Notes: generated from the letters alone by a model not told the origin. Positions 1 to 7,000 are shown, counted from the stretch's first letter. The stretch is DNA of 9,626 bases from an uncultured bacterium (GCA_903934155.1 CAIZMS010000035.1:1-9626); one strand, 5' to 3'. A program made the numbers and translations.

Positions 1-2
1 AT

Positions 3-575
3 ACGGTGGTGTGCGATGGGAAGAAAATGATCACCTATGCCGCCGCCTTGAACCGGTACGAGGAGAAAGAGGCGCCCCGATCCTTCGAGCAGTTCACCCA
101 GGGACTGGGTCCCATGTCCGGAAACATCCTGTTTGTGGATAACCTGCTCCGGGACGACATCTATGCGGCGATCATGGACGGCGTCATCAAGGCGAGTTAT
201 GCAGGCAACGTCATCTTGGACGGCCAGGAGTGTGATCATCTGAAATTCGAGCAGTACCAGTTCGACTGGGAACTGTGGGTTACAGGCGGGTTGAGGCCTG
301 TGGTGGTGCAGGTCGTGTATGATATGGCGAAAAGCTTTACGACCCCGGGCGGGGAGCCTGTTCCCGCGAAGGGGATGAAGATGACCGTGCTCAATCGGTT
401 TTCGGATTGGGTGATTGACGGTGCGCTTCCCTCCGACACCTTTGAGTTCAAACCACCCCCGGGCGCCCACAAGGCCGAGTCCCTGTTTGAGGGAGATGAT
501 GAGGAGTCCCCGAGACGGCCGGTGCCGGTGGAGCCTGATGTGGATGTGAAGACCAACGCAACGCCTTTGATATGA
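3..575 (+). CDS. DUF2092-like (LolA/LolB-fold) exported protein, C-terminal part
   Basis: The reading frame is open to the left edge, so the true start and any signal peptide are outside the window; the GTG at 6 is only an internal valine. About 190 residues are visible. The pattern fits the C-terminal part of the DUF2092 family (from memory): a VVCDGKKM turn near the start, a central LDGQECDHLKFEQ strand-turn, a WELWVTGGLRP segment, and a closing DWVIDGALPSDTFEFKPPPGAHK segment (dW...P...F.F.pP.gA). As I recall, DUF2092 proteins have a LolA/LolB-like half-barrel that can hold lipid or lipoprotein acyl chains. The last 25 or so residues are a proline- and acid-rich tail (RRPVPVEPDVDV) outside the domain. 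The stop lies 16 bases before the preferred lysS start. Function is unknown; a periplasmic role is inferred from the family. Two genes downstream are Lol-type transporter genes, which makes an envelope-lipoprotein role plausible but unproven. Confidence 0.72.
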   Translation, partial: TVVCDGKKMITYAAALNRYEEKEAPRSFEQFTQGLGPMSGNILFVDNLLRDDIYAAIMDGVIKASYAGNVILDGQECDHLKFEQYQFDWELWVTGGLRPVVVQVVYDMAKSFTTPGGEPVPAKGMKMTVLNRFSDWVIDGALPSDTFEFKPPPGAHKAESLFEGDDEESPRRPVPVEPDVDVKTNATPLI

Positions 576-578
576 GAT

Positions 579-582
579 GGAG
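579..582 (+). promoter_or_regulatory. Shine-Dalgarno site that decides the lysS start
   Basis: GGAG lies nine bases before the ATG at 592. It lies inside the codons that would follow the alternative ATG at 577. No purine-rich site precedes 577 at a useful distance, because the preceding gene runs to 575. Confidence 0.6.
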
Positions 583-591
583 AGCCGTGTT

Positions 592-2088
592 ATGACAGCA
601 GAGATTGGAAATGAATACGTCGAACAACGCCGGGCGAACATGAAGGCCCTGGTGGAAAAAGGATATCCGGCCTTTGGCAAGGCATTCAAGCGATCCGGCC
701 GCCTGGCGGAGATCCGCTCCGCGTTTGAGGAAAACAAGGCGGTTTCCGCGGCGGGTCGCCTGACCACCAGCCGGGACATGGGGAAAAGCATTTTTGCAGA
801 CTTGCGGGACGGGTCAGACCGGTTCCAGATCTATGCCCAGAAAAACAGTCTCGGGGACGCCGCATTCGAGGCCTTCAAGCTTCTGGATCTCGGGGATCAT
901 GTCGGCGTTGAAGGCACGCTGTTCACCACCCGGACAGGCGAGCAAACCCTTAAGATCGAGCGGTGGACTTTGTTGTCCAAGGCGCTTCTTCCTCTGCCGG
1001 AGAAATGGCACGGGCTGAAGGATACCGACCAGCGCTATCGCCAGCGGTACCTTGACCTGATTTCCAATCCGGGAGTGCGCGAGGTGTTCAACATGCGCAT
1101 TCAAGCGGTGCGTGAAATCCGAAACTACCTGGTGGAACGCCAGTTTCAGGAGGTGGAAACGCCCATGATGCAATCCCAGCCCGGCGGTGCCACGGCGCGG
1201 CCGTTTGTGACGCACTATGAGGCCTTGAATTCCCGGATGTATTTGCGGATTGCTCCGGAATTGTATCTCAAGCGCCTGCTCGTCGGCGGATTCGACAAGG
1301 TGTTCGAGCTGAACCGGAATTTCCGGAACGAGGGGCTCTCCCGTACGCACAACCCCGAATTCACCATGATGGAAGTGTATGAAGCCTATTCCGACCGGCG
1401 CGGGATGCAGGATCTGGTCGAGGGACTCATCACCCATGTGGCGCAGGTCGTGATGGGAACCCTGAAGGTCGGGACTCCCGAGTCGCCCATCGACCTGACC
1501 TCGCCGTGGCGCGAGGTGCCTTATCGCGAGCTTGTTCTCGAGCGGATGGGCGCGGACTGGTTCTCTCTCGGAAAGGACGCGATGCGGGTCAAGGCGGAAG
1601 CGGGCGGGCTTCATGTGGATCCGGCCTGGAGTCCGGACGAGATCACCCACGAGATTTATTCCAAGCTGATTGAGAAGACACTTCAGAACCCGACCTTTGT
1701 GACGCGCCTTCCCGCTGAGCTGGTTCCACTGGCAAAACGGTGCGAGGATGATCCCTCGGTGGTGGATGTGTTCGAGCTGGTGATTGGCGGCAAGGAGATT
1801 GCCCCGGGATACTCCGAGTTGAATGATCCTTTGGAACAGCGGAAGCGTCTTGAGGAGCAGGTTGCCCTGGCGGCTCCGGGGCGGGCCGCCGAGGAAGCCC
1901 AGAAGGTAGATGAGGATTTTCTCGCCGCGCTGGAGCATGGCATGCCCCCGGCGGGTGGAATGGGAATTGGGATCGACCGCCTGATCATGACCCTTACGGG
2001 AAGCGAGGCGATCCGCGATGTCATTCTCTTTCCACAACTTAAACCCCGGGATCTGGCTCCTGAACCCCTTAACCCCTTGACCCCTTAA
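592..2088 (+). CDS. lysS: Lysyl-tRNA synthetase, class II
   Basis: This cytoplasmic enzyme charges tRNA-Lys with lysine using ATP. From the ATG at 592 it has 498 residues, normal for bacterial LysS; the in-frame ATG at 577 would add five. The N-terminal anticodon-binding OB domain spans about 50-135 (AAGRLTTSRDMGKSIFADLR). The catalytic domain follows: motif 1 near 185-205 (ETPMMQSQPGGATARPF), APELYLKRLLVGGFDKVFE at 221, motif 2 near 240-266 (NRNFRNEGLSRTHNPEFTMM) and motif 3 near 455-466 (GGMGIGIDRL). Glu261 and Tyr263 match the lysine side-chain residues E278 and Y280 of E. coli LysS/LysU, and Glu409 matches E428. The segment EIAPGYSELND has Pro405 where E. coli (EIGNGFSELND) has Asn424. 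The last eight residues (EPLNPLTP) lie beyond the conserved PQLKPR end and are encoded by an 8-base repeat array that also supplies the stop. Confidence 0.97.
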   Translation: MTAEIGNEYVEQRRANMKALVEKGYPAFGKAFKRSGRLAEIRSAFEENKAVSAAGRLTTSRDMGKSIFADLRDGSDRFQIYAQKNSLGDAAFEAFKLLDLGDHVGVEGTLFTTRTGEQTLKIERWTLLSKALLPLPEKWHGLKDTDQRYRQRYLDLISNPGVREVFNMRIQAVREIRNYLVERQFQEVETPMMQSQPGGATARPFVTHYEALNSRMYLRIAPELYLKRLLVGGFDKVFELNRNFRNEGLSRTHNPEFTMMEVYEAYSDRRGMQDLVEGLITHVAQVVMGTLKVGTPESPIDLTSPWREVPYRELVLERMGADWFSLGKDAMRVKAEAGGLHVDPAWSPDEITHEIYSKLIEKTLQNPTFVTRLPAELVPLAKRCEDDPSVVDVFELVIGGKEIAPGYSELNDPLEQRKRLEEQVALAAPGRAAEEAQKVDEDFLAALEHGMPPAGGMGIGIDRLIMTLTGSEAIRDVILFPQLKPRDLAPEPLNPLTP

Positions 2089-2093
2089 CCCCT
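2062..2093 (+). repeat. 8-base tandem array spanning the lysS stop codon
   Basis: There are four contiguous units of 8 bases: GAACCCCT, TAACCCCT, TGACCCCT and TAACCCCT, consensus (T/G)(A/G)ACCCCT. The first three units encode the last eight LysS residues and the fourth begins with the TAA stop (2086-2088). Eight is not a multiple of three and the units carry TAA or TGA, so all three forward frames end inside the array: TAA 2070, TGA 2078 and TAA 2086. The array fills almost all the space before the lolC ATG at 2098. Confidence 0.9.
2065..2092 (-). other. Potential G-quadruplex motif on the template strand
   Basis: Read on the minus strand, the array is four runs of four guanines separated by four-base spacers (TTAA, TCAA, TTAA). 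This meets the usual quadruplex pattern of four runs of at least three G with loops of one to seven bases. The minus strand is the template for lysS-lolC transcription, so any fold would lie ahead of RNA polymerase or be exposed behind it. The sequence pattern is certain; folding in the cell is inference. Confidence 0.6.
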
Positions 2094-2097
2094 TTCC

Positions 2098-3321
2098 ATG
2101 CTCCCCTTCTCCCTATTTCTCGCCCTGAAGTATTTGAAGCCGAAGCGGACCTATTTCTCCGTGGTGACCATCATTTCGGTGCTCGGGGTTCTGCTGGGGG
2201 TTTCGGTGCTCATCATCGTGCTTTCGGTGATGACGGGGTTTGACGATATGTGGCGGGAGAAAATCCTGGGATTCAACGCGCACCTGACCGTGAGCAGTCC
2301 GGGCGGGGTAGCGGATGAGAGGGAGGTTATGGCCCGTCTGACCCGGATCAAGGGTGTGACGGGGGTGGCGCCCTCCACCGAGGGGCAGGTCGTGCTCCAA
2401 TGCGGGGAGCGTATGTTCACTCCGATGCTCCGGGGAATTGATCCGATCCGGGAGCCGGCGGTCAGTCAGATTCCCGCCAGTGTCAAGCAGGGTGTCTTCA
2501 GCGTGAAGGGGCGCGATATGGTGATCGGCGTGGATCTTGCCCGAAGAATGGGTGTGGGGGTGGGGGATAAACTGTTGATCAATTCTCCCCGTAGTTTTGT
2601 CAGCCGCGACGAAATCACCCTGCCCCAGGAATTCCGCGTGGCGGGCATATTTGATGTTGGGATGTGGGAGTACGACTCGGGGTTTGTATTCTGTTCGATG
2701 GACAAGGCCCGGGAGGTGTTCGGTATGGAGGGTGGCGTGGGGGGAATCCGGTTGATGGCCCGGGATCCCTACCGGATTCAGGAGGTGGCCCGGCAGGCGC
2801 GCGTGGCGCTTGGGGAAGACTACACGATTGTCACCTGGATGGAGCAGAACCGGCAGATTTTCAGCGCGTTGCGGGTGGAAAAGAACATGATGTTCTTTCT
2901 TCTGATCTTCATCACGATTGTGGCGGCATTCGGAATCACCAATACCCTGATCACGGTTACGGTGCAGAAAACCCATGAGATTGGGCTCCTCAAGGCGATC
3001 GGGTTTTCGTCAGGCAGCATCATGCGGATCTTTTTCTGGCAGGGCTGGATCGAGGGCATGATCGGCACTTTTTCCGGGGTGGGGTCGGCTTTGGTGATTC
3101 TGCACTACCGGAACGATCTGCTCCGGTGGCTTTCGGACACTTTCAACCTGGAGCTCTTTCCAAAGGAATTGTACCGCTTGAGTGAAATTCCCTCCCGGAC
3201 GGCCCCGATGGATGTTCTGGTGGTGGCCGGTTCTGTGATTGTGATTTGCACCCTGGCCGGCTTGATTCCGGCCTGGCGGGCGGCGCGGCTGGATCCGGTG
3301 GAAGCGTTGAGGCATGAATAA
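2098..3321 (+). CDS. lolC: Lipoprotein-releasing ABC transporter permease, LolC/LolE/LolF type
   Basis: This is the inner-membrane permease that, with LolD, extracts mature lipoproteins from the inner membrane and passes them to a periplasmic LolA-type carrier. It has 407 residues, the family's usual length. The start MLPFSLFLALKYLKPKR matches the family N-terminus. The layout is typical: TM1 about 21-45, a periplasmic domain about 46-262, TM2 about 264-287, TM3 about 311-335 and TM4 about 371-392. Family marks include ISVLGVLLGVSVLIIVLSVM with TGFD, KILGFNAHLTV, the cytoplasmic VQKTHEIGLLKAIG loop that would touch the ATPase, and the closing PAWRAARLDPVEALR. Only one permease gene is present, so the transporter may be a LolF-type homodimer; a second copy elsewhere cannot be excluded. 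The ATG is nine bases after the lysS stop and has no Shine-Dalgarno site, so translation probably depends on ribosomes finishing lysS. The lolC/E/F distinction is not settled by sequence. Confidence 0.93.
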   Translation: MLPFSLFLALKYLKPKRTYFSVVTIISVLGVLLGVSVLIIVLSVMTGFDDMWREKILGFNAHLTVSSPGGVADEREVMARLTRIKGVTGVAPSTEGQVVLQCGERMFTPMLRGIDPIREPAVSQIPASVKQGVFSVKGRDMVIGVDLARRMGVGVGDKLLINSPRSFVSRDEITLPQEFRVAGIFDVGMWEYDSGFVFCSMDKAREVFGMEGGVGGIRLMARDPYRIQEVARQARVALGEDYTIVTWMEQNRQIFSALRVEKNMMFFLLIFITIVAAFGITNTLITVTVQKTHEIGLLKAIGFSSGSIMRIFFWQGWIEGMIGTFSGVGSALVILHYRNDLLRWLSDTFNLELFPKELYRLSEIPSRTAPMDVLVVAGSVIVICTLAGLIPAWRAARLDPVEALRHE

Positions 3322-3322
3322 G

Positions 3323-4006
3323 ATGGATATGATTGTCAAAGCTGAGGCGGTCACCAAGACGTACCTGATGGGAAAACGATCCCTGACGGTGCTGAATGGC
3401 GTTTCGGTGGGCATCCGGCCCGGCGAGACGGTGGCGGTTATCGGGCCGAGCGGCGCGGGCAAGAGCACACTGCTCCATGCGTTGGGGGGGCTGGATCAGC
3501 CCACGACCGGCGAGGTCTGGTTCAAGGGACAATCCCTGTACCGGTTGTCTCCGGAGGAACGAACAATGATCCGGGCGCGTCATGTCGGCTTTGTTTTTCA
3601 GTCGTATCACCTTCTTCCGGAACTTGATGTGGTGGAGAATGTGATGTTGCCGACCATGGCGATACGGGGGATGCGCCGGGAGCGGGCGAAGACTCTCGAG
3701 CGGGCGGAGCATTTGCTGGATACGGTGGGGTTGTCGGATCGGCTCCGGCATACCCCGCTGGAGCTTTCCGGTGGCGAGCAGCAGCGGGTGGCGCTGGCGC
3801 GGGCGCTGATGAACGAGCCGGAACTGGTTCTGGCGGATGAACCCACCGGGAATCTTGACAGTGTCACGGGAGAGCATATCCTGAAATGTCTTTTTGGGCT
3901 GACCCGCGAACGGCGGCATACGCTGGTCCTGGTGACGCATAACAACGAGATTGCAGCCCGGTGCGATCGTGTCATCCGGATGAAGGACGGGCGGGTGGAG
4001 GAATGA
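3323..4006 (+). CDS. lolD: Lipoprotein-releasing ABC transporter ATP-binding protein LolD
   Basis: This cytoplasmic ATPase powers the Lol permease encoded just upstream. It has 227 residues from the ATG at 3323. All ABC motifs are intact: Walker A GPSGAGKST (41-49), Q-loop glutamine in FVFQSYHLLPEL (Gln93), signature LSGGEQQ (148-154), Walker B LVLADE with catalytic Glu173, D-loop NLD, and H-loop LVTHN (His206). The RARHVGFVFQSYHLLPELDVVENVMLP stretch (one residue run in several parts: RARHVGF, VFQSYHLLPEL, DVVENVMLP) is typical of the LolD/MacB/FtsE group. Start choice: ATG 3323 lies ten bases after GAGG (3309-3312), while the in-frame ATG at 3314, which would overlap lolC by eight bases and add three residues, is only one base from that site. 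A run of seven G (3484-3490) lies just after Walker A. LolD rather than MacB is preferred because the adjacent permease has the Lol layout. Confidence 0.93.
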   Translation: MDMIVKAEAVTKTYLMGKRSLTVLNGVSVGIRPGETVAVIGPSGAGKSTLLHALGGLDQPTTGEVWFKGQSLYRLSPEERTMIRARHVGFVFQSYHLLPELDVVENVMLPTMAIRGMRRERAKTLERAEHLLDTVGLSDRLRHTPLELSGGEQQRVALARALMNEPELVLADEPTGNLDSVTGEHILKCLFGLTRERRHTLVLVTHNNEIAARCDRVIRMKDGRVEE

Positions 4007-4007
4007 C

Positions 4008-4013
4008 GGGAGG
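4008..4013 (+). promoter_or_regulatory. Shine-Dalgarno site that decides the prc start
   Basis: GGGAGG starts two bases after the lolD stop and lies ten bases before ATG 4024. The frame is open further upstream into lolD, but the ATG at 4003 has its purine run (GGAGG, 3997-4001) only one base away, and starts within lolD would put extra non-signal residues before the signal peptide. Confidence 0.6.
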
Positions 4014-4023
4014 AATTTCGGCG

Positions 4024-6231
4024 ATGATCATGAAACGACGATTTGCCCTGCTGGGTGGCGCGGTGTCACTGGCCCTTCTGGCGGGACTGGGTTTTATCTG
4101 GTGGTGCGTGCTTCCGGCCTGTGCGGCCTCCAAGCCGCTGACTCCCAACATTCAGGCGGCGGAGGTGGCTCGGTATTTCGAGAAAGTCATGCCGAAGTTG
4201 CATTTGTCCCATCAGCCTTTGGATGAGGGTATTGCGACCAACGCCCTCGACCTGTATCTCGGGATGCTGGATTATGACCGGACGTTTTTTCTCACTTCCG
4301 ACATCGAGGAGTACAAGAAAGAGGCCGCACAGCAGGCGGAGCAGATTCATAAGGGGGATGTCTCGCTGGCATTCCGGATCGTGGAGCGGTTCAAGGAGCG
4401 GGTTCGCAATCGCGTTGAATACGCGGACAGCCTGATCAGCCAGGGATTTGACTGCACGGTCAAGGAAGCCTATGTCTGGAAGCGGAAGGATCAGCCCTGG
4501 CCTGCGAACGAGCAGGAGTGGAACGAACTATGGCGGAAAAGGGTGAAAAACGAGTATGTGGCCCGGTTGGTCGCGAAAGAAATGGCGGAGGCCGAGAAAA
4601 CCAATGGAGTGGCCAAGGCGGATACACCCTCCGGGAAAAACGGGGTTTCGGGAACCAATACCGCCACCGTGGTGCGGGCCTCCGAGACGGATGCCTTGCT
4701 CAGCCCGGAGGCCTTTCTCCGGAAGCGCTACAAGCAGTTCCTGATGGTGTTGGAGGATAGTGATTCGGAATTTGTGATGCAGCGCTATTTCACGGCTTTC
4801 AGTCAGTCGTATGATCCGCATTCCGAATACATGACCCCCAGCACGAGCGAGGATTTTGAGATCGGGATGAAGCTGTCCCTGGGGGGTATCGGAGCCCTTC
4901 TGCAGAGCGAGGATGGCGCCGCCCGGATTGAAAAAATCATTCCCGGCGGACCCGCGGCTCGCGACGGGCGCCTCAAGCCGGGCGATAAGATTATTGCCGT
5001 GACTCAGGAGAATGGGCAGACGGTGGATATCCTCCACTGGCCGCTTTACAAGGCGGTGGGAGTCATCCGGGGGAAAAAAGGATCCAAGGTGATTCTGACC
5101 ATCATTCCCGCCTCGGATATTTCGGGTTCGAGGACGGTGAAAATTCAACTGGTCCGGGATGAGGTGAAGCTCGAAGATCAGGAGGCCAAGGGCGAAGTGG
5201 TTTCTGTTCGCAATTCAGAGGGTAAGACAAACACAATCGGGGTGATTGACCTGCCGGTGTTCTATGCCGATATGAAGAACAGGAATACCGGCGGCTCGGA
5301 GTATAAAAGTTCAACCCGCGATGTGGCCCGGCTCATCAATGACATGAAGGAGAAGCCGGTTCAGGGGCTTATTCTGGATCTGCGCGACAATGGCGGCGGG
5401 TCACTGGCGGAGTCGGTTGAGATGACCGGGCTGTTTTTTCCGTCCGGCCCCGTGGTTCAGGTACGGGAAAGCCGCGGAGTTCAGGTGTTGAATGACCAGG
5501 ATCCTGACACCCTGTATGACGGGCCGCTGGTGGTGCTGGTGAACCGGCGCAGCGCTTCGGCTTCCGAAATCCTGGCCGCCGCGCTTCAGGATTACGGTCG
5601 TGCGATTATTGTCGGCGACTCGAAAACACACGGTAAGGGGACCGTCCAATCCTGGCAACCTCTGGATGAGCGCACGCCCGGGTTTGGATCCATCAAGGTG
5701 ACCACTCATTCCTTCTATCGCGTGGCGGGCGGTTCGACGCAGATGAAGGGCGTGGTTCCTGACATCACCATTCCTTCCGTGCTGGATGTTCTCGAAGTGG
5801 GGGAGGAGTATCTTCCCCATGCCATTCCCTGGACGGTGATCAGCATGGCCCGCTACCAGCCGTTCGGGGATTTGTCGCCCTGGATTCCGGAATTAAAGCG
5901 GAATTCGGAGGAGCGGCGTTCCCGGGATTCCCGATTTACGGTTCAGAAGGATGTCATTGAGCGGGTCCGGAAGCACCAGCAGCTGTCGGACATTTCTCTG
6001 AATCTTCGGGATCGCCTTGACCTGGCTCGTGAGGAAAAGGGCCTGGACAAGGCCCAGGATGAGGTTTTGGGGGAGGATGATGCCGGGAAAGATCCGTCGC
6101 AGAAGAATCCCGAAAAGGATCTGGTGTTGAGGGAGGCGGAACGTATTCTGGCGGACCTGATCCGACTGGTGGGACTCAAGGAGAAAAAGCATGAAAATTC
6201 CATTTTGGAAAATGCATGGGGCGGGCAATGA
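4024..6231 (+). CDS. prc: Tail-specific (C-terminal processing) periplasmic protease, S41A family
   Basis: Prc/Tsp degrades or trims envelope proteins from their C-termini using a Ser-Lys dyad. The product has 735 residues from ATG 4024, longer than E. coli Tsp (682). Order: signal sequence 1-34 (MIMKRR, hydrophobic 7-30, then PACA before ASKP), the N-terminal Tsp domain about 40-275 (LDYDRTFFLTSDIEEYK; YDPHSEYMTPS), PDZ about 278-365 (SLGGIGALLQ, IIPGGPAARDGRLKPGDKI), S41 core about 400-585 (LILDLRDNGGGSLAE; NRRSASASEILAAALQDYGR; HGKGTVQSW), and a C-terminal DUF3340-like helical domain about 590-715. By alignment with E. coli Tsp Ser452/Lys477, the dyad is Ser512 and Lys538. A Lys/Gly/Thr/Ser-rich insert at about 190-222 (EKTNGVAKADTPSGKNG onward) splits the N-terminal domain and accounts for part of the extra length. 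Cys33 (LPAC) could be read as a lipobox, but proline at -2 is atypical. The 3' end overlaps dapF by 41 bases. Confidence 0.95.
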   Translation: MIMKRRFALLGGAVSLALLAGLGFIWWCVLPACAASKPLTPNIQAAEVARYFEKVMPKLHLSHQPLDEGIATNALDLYLGMLDYDRTFFLTSDIEEYKKEAAQQAEQIHKGDVSLAFRIVERFKERVRNRVEYADSLISQGFDCTVKEAYVWKRKDQPWPANEQEWNELWRKRVKNEYVARLVAKEMAEAEKTNGVAKADTPSGKNGVSGTNTATVVRASETDALLSPEAFLRKRYKQFLMVLEDSDSEFVMQRYFTAFSQSYDPHSEYMTPSTSEDFEIGMKLSLGGIGALLQSEDGAARIEKIIPGGPAARDGRLKPGDKIIAVTQENGQTVDILHWPLYKAVGVIRGKKGSKVILTIIPASDISGSRTVKIQLVRDEVKLEDQEAKGEVVSVRNSEGKTNTIGVIDLPVFYADMKNRNTGGSEYKSSTRDVARLINDMKEKPVQGLILDLRDNGGGSLAESVEMTGLFFPSGPVVQVRESRGVQVLNDQDPDTLYDGPLVVLVNRRSASASEILAAALQDYGRAIIVGDSKTHGKGTVQSWQPLDERTPGFGSIKVTTHSFYRVAGGSTQMKGVVPDITIPSVLDVLEVGEEYLPHAIPWTVISMARYQPFGDLSPWIPELKRNSEERRSRDSRFTVQKDVIERVRKHQQLSDISLNLRDRLDLAREEKGLDKAQDEVLGEDDAGKDPSQKNPEKDLVLREAERILADLIRLVGLKEKKHENSILENAWGGQ
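6178..6183 (+). promoter_or_regulatory. Shine-Dalgarno site for dapF inside prc
   Basis: AAGGAG lies seven bases before the dapF ATG at 6191 and within the last codons of prc. It supports initiation at 6191 although prc continues to 6231. Confidence 0.65.
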
Positions 6232-7000
6232 TTTTGTCCTGGTGGATGATCGGAAGCTGACCTTTCCGGCGGCGGATCATTCCTGGCTGGCTGCGATTGG
6301 AGCCCGACGGACGGGCGTGGGCTGTGAGGGAATTATCCTGATCCAGCCTTCCGATAAGGCGCATTTCACCATGCGGTTTTTCAACCCTGACGGCAGCGAA
6401 GTGGACATGTGCGGAAACGGGGCTCGCTGCATTGCCCGGCTTGCCCACGAACTCGGCGTGGCGCCCGACCACATGGCCTTTGAAACTGGGGCCGGACGGA
6501 TTGAGGCGGAAATGGTCGGGGAGCGGGTCCGGTTGGCCATGACGGCGCCCAAGGACTGGCGGATGAACCAGGTGCTTGACCTGAACGGGGTGAAGCGTCC
6601 CTATGGATTTGTGAACAGCGGGGTGCCCCATGTGGTCATGCCCCTGCAGGATCTTGACGGCGAGGATGTGGCCAAAACCGGTGCGGCAATCCGGTACCAC
6701 AAGGATTTCGCCCCCAAGGGAACTAATGCAAATTTCATTGCCGTGACCGGCCCGTCTTCGCTACGCATCCGCACCTATGAGCGCGGGGTTGAAGCGGAGA
6801 CGCTGGCGTGTGGGACAGGGATGGTGGCTGCCGCGTTGATTGCCGGGCGTATGGGCCATGTCAAACCGCCGGTCAAGGTCACCTGTGCCAGTGGCGATGT
6901 GATTGAAGTGAATTATGTCCTGACGGCCGAGGGTGCGGAGAAGGTGACCATGCTGGGCCCGGCCGCCCATGTCTTTTCGGGCATGCTGGACTATCCGTGA
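6191..7000 (+). CDS. dapF: Diaminopimelate epimerase
   Basis: DapF interconverts LL- and meso-diaminopimelate in the cytoplasm. It is a cofactor-independent two-cysteine racemase that supplies peptidoglycan cross-link and lysine precursor. The product has 269 residues, normal for the family. The N-terminus IPFWKMHGAGNDFVLVDD is canonical and fixes the start. The two catalytic cysteines are present in their usual settings: Cys74 in NPDGSEVDMCGNGARC and Cys207 in GVEAETLACGTGM. Substrate-binding stretches GVPHVV (145-150) and KGTNANF (176-182) are also intact. The gene begins 41 bases before the end of prc, in the +1 frame relative to it, with its own Shine-Dalgarno site. Its TGA stop overlaps the GTG start of the next gene, so expression is likely coupled on both sides. 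Together with lysS it touches lysine metabolism, but no regulatory link is visible. Confidence 0.97.
   Translation: MKIPFWKMHGAGNDFVLVDDRKLTFPAADHSWLAAIGARRTGVGCEGIILIQPSDKAHFTMRFFNPDGSEVDMCGNGARCIARLAHELGVAPDHMAFETGAGRIEAEMVGERVRLAMTAPKDWRMNQVLDLNGVKRPYGFVNSGVPHVVMPLQDLDGEDVAKTGAAIRYHKDFAPKGTNANFIAVTGPSSLRIRTYERGVEAETLACGTGMVAAALIAGRMGHVKPPVKVTCASGDVIEVNYVLTAEGAEKVTMLGPAAHVFSGMLDYP

Noticed and set aside
577..591. Alternative lysS start at ATG 577
   Set aside because: No ribosome site precedes it, and GGAG at 579-582 is well placed for ATG 592 instead.
814..2037. 407-residue open frame antisense to lysS
   Set aside because: It is in codon register with lysS, where stops need TTA, CTA or TCA sense codons that are rare in this GC-rich gene. 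It has no recognisable motif and lysS is unmistakable. The same applies to long antisense frames over lolC (2113-2976), lolD (3143-3940) and prc (4528-5148).
3484..3490. Run of seven G in lolD, possible phase-variation or frameshift site
   Set aside because: The frame is intact and lolD is normally essential, so phase variation is unlikely; the run is just Leu-Gly-Gly codons.
3961..4023. Longer prc start inside lolD
   Set aside because: The extra 21 residues are the lolD end read in another frame and would precede a normal signal peptide; ATG 4024 has GGGAGG ten bases upstream.
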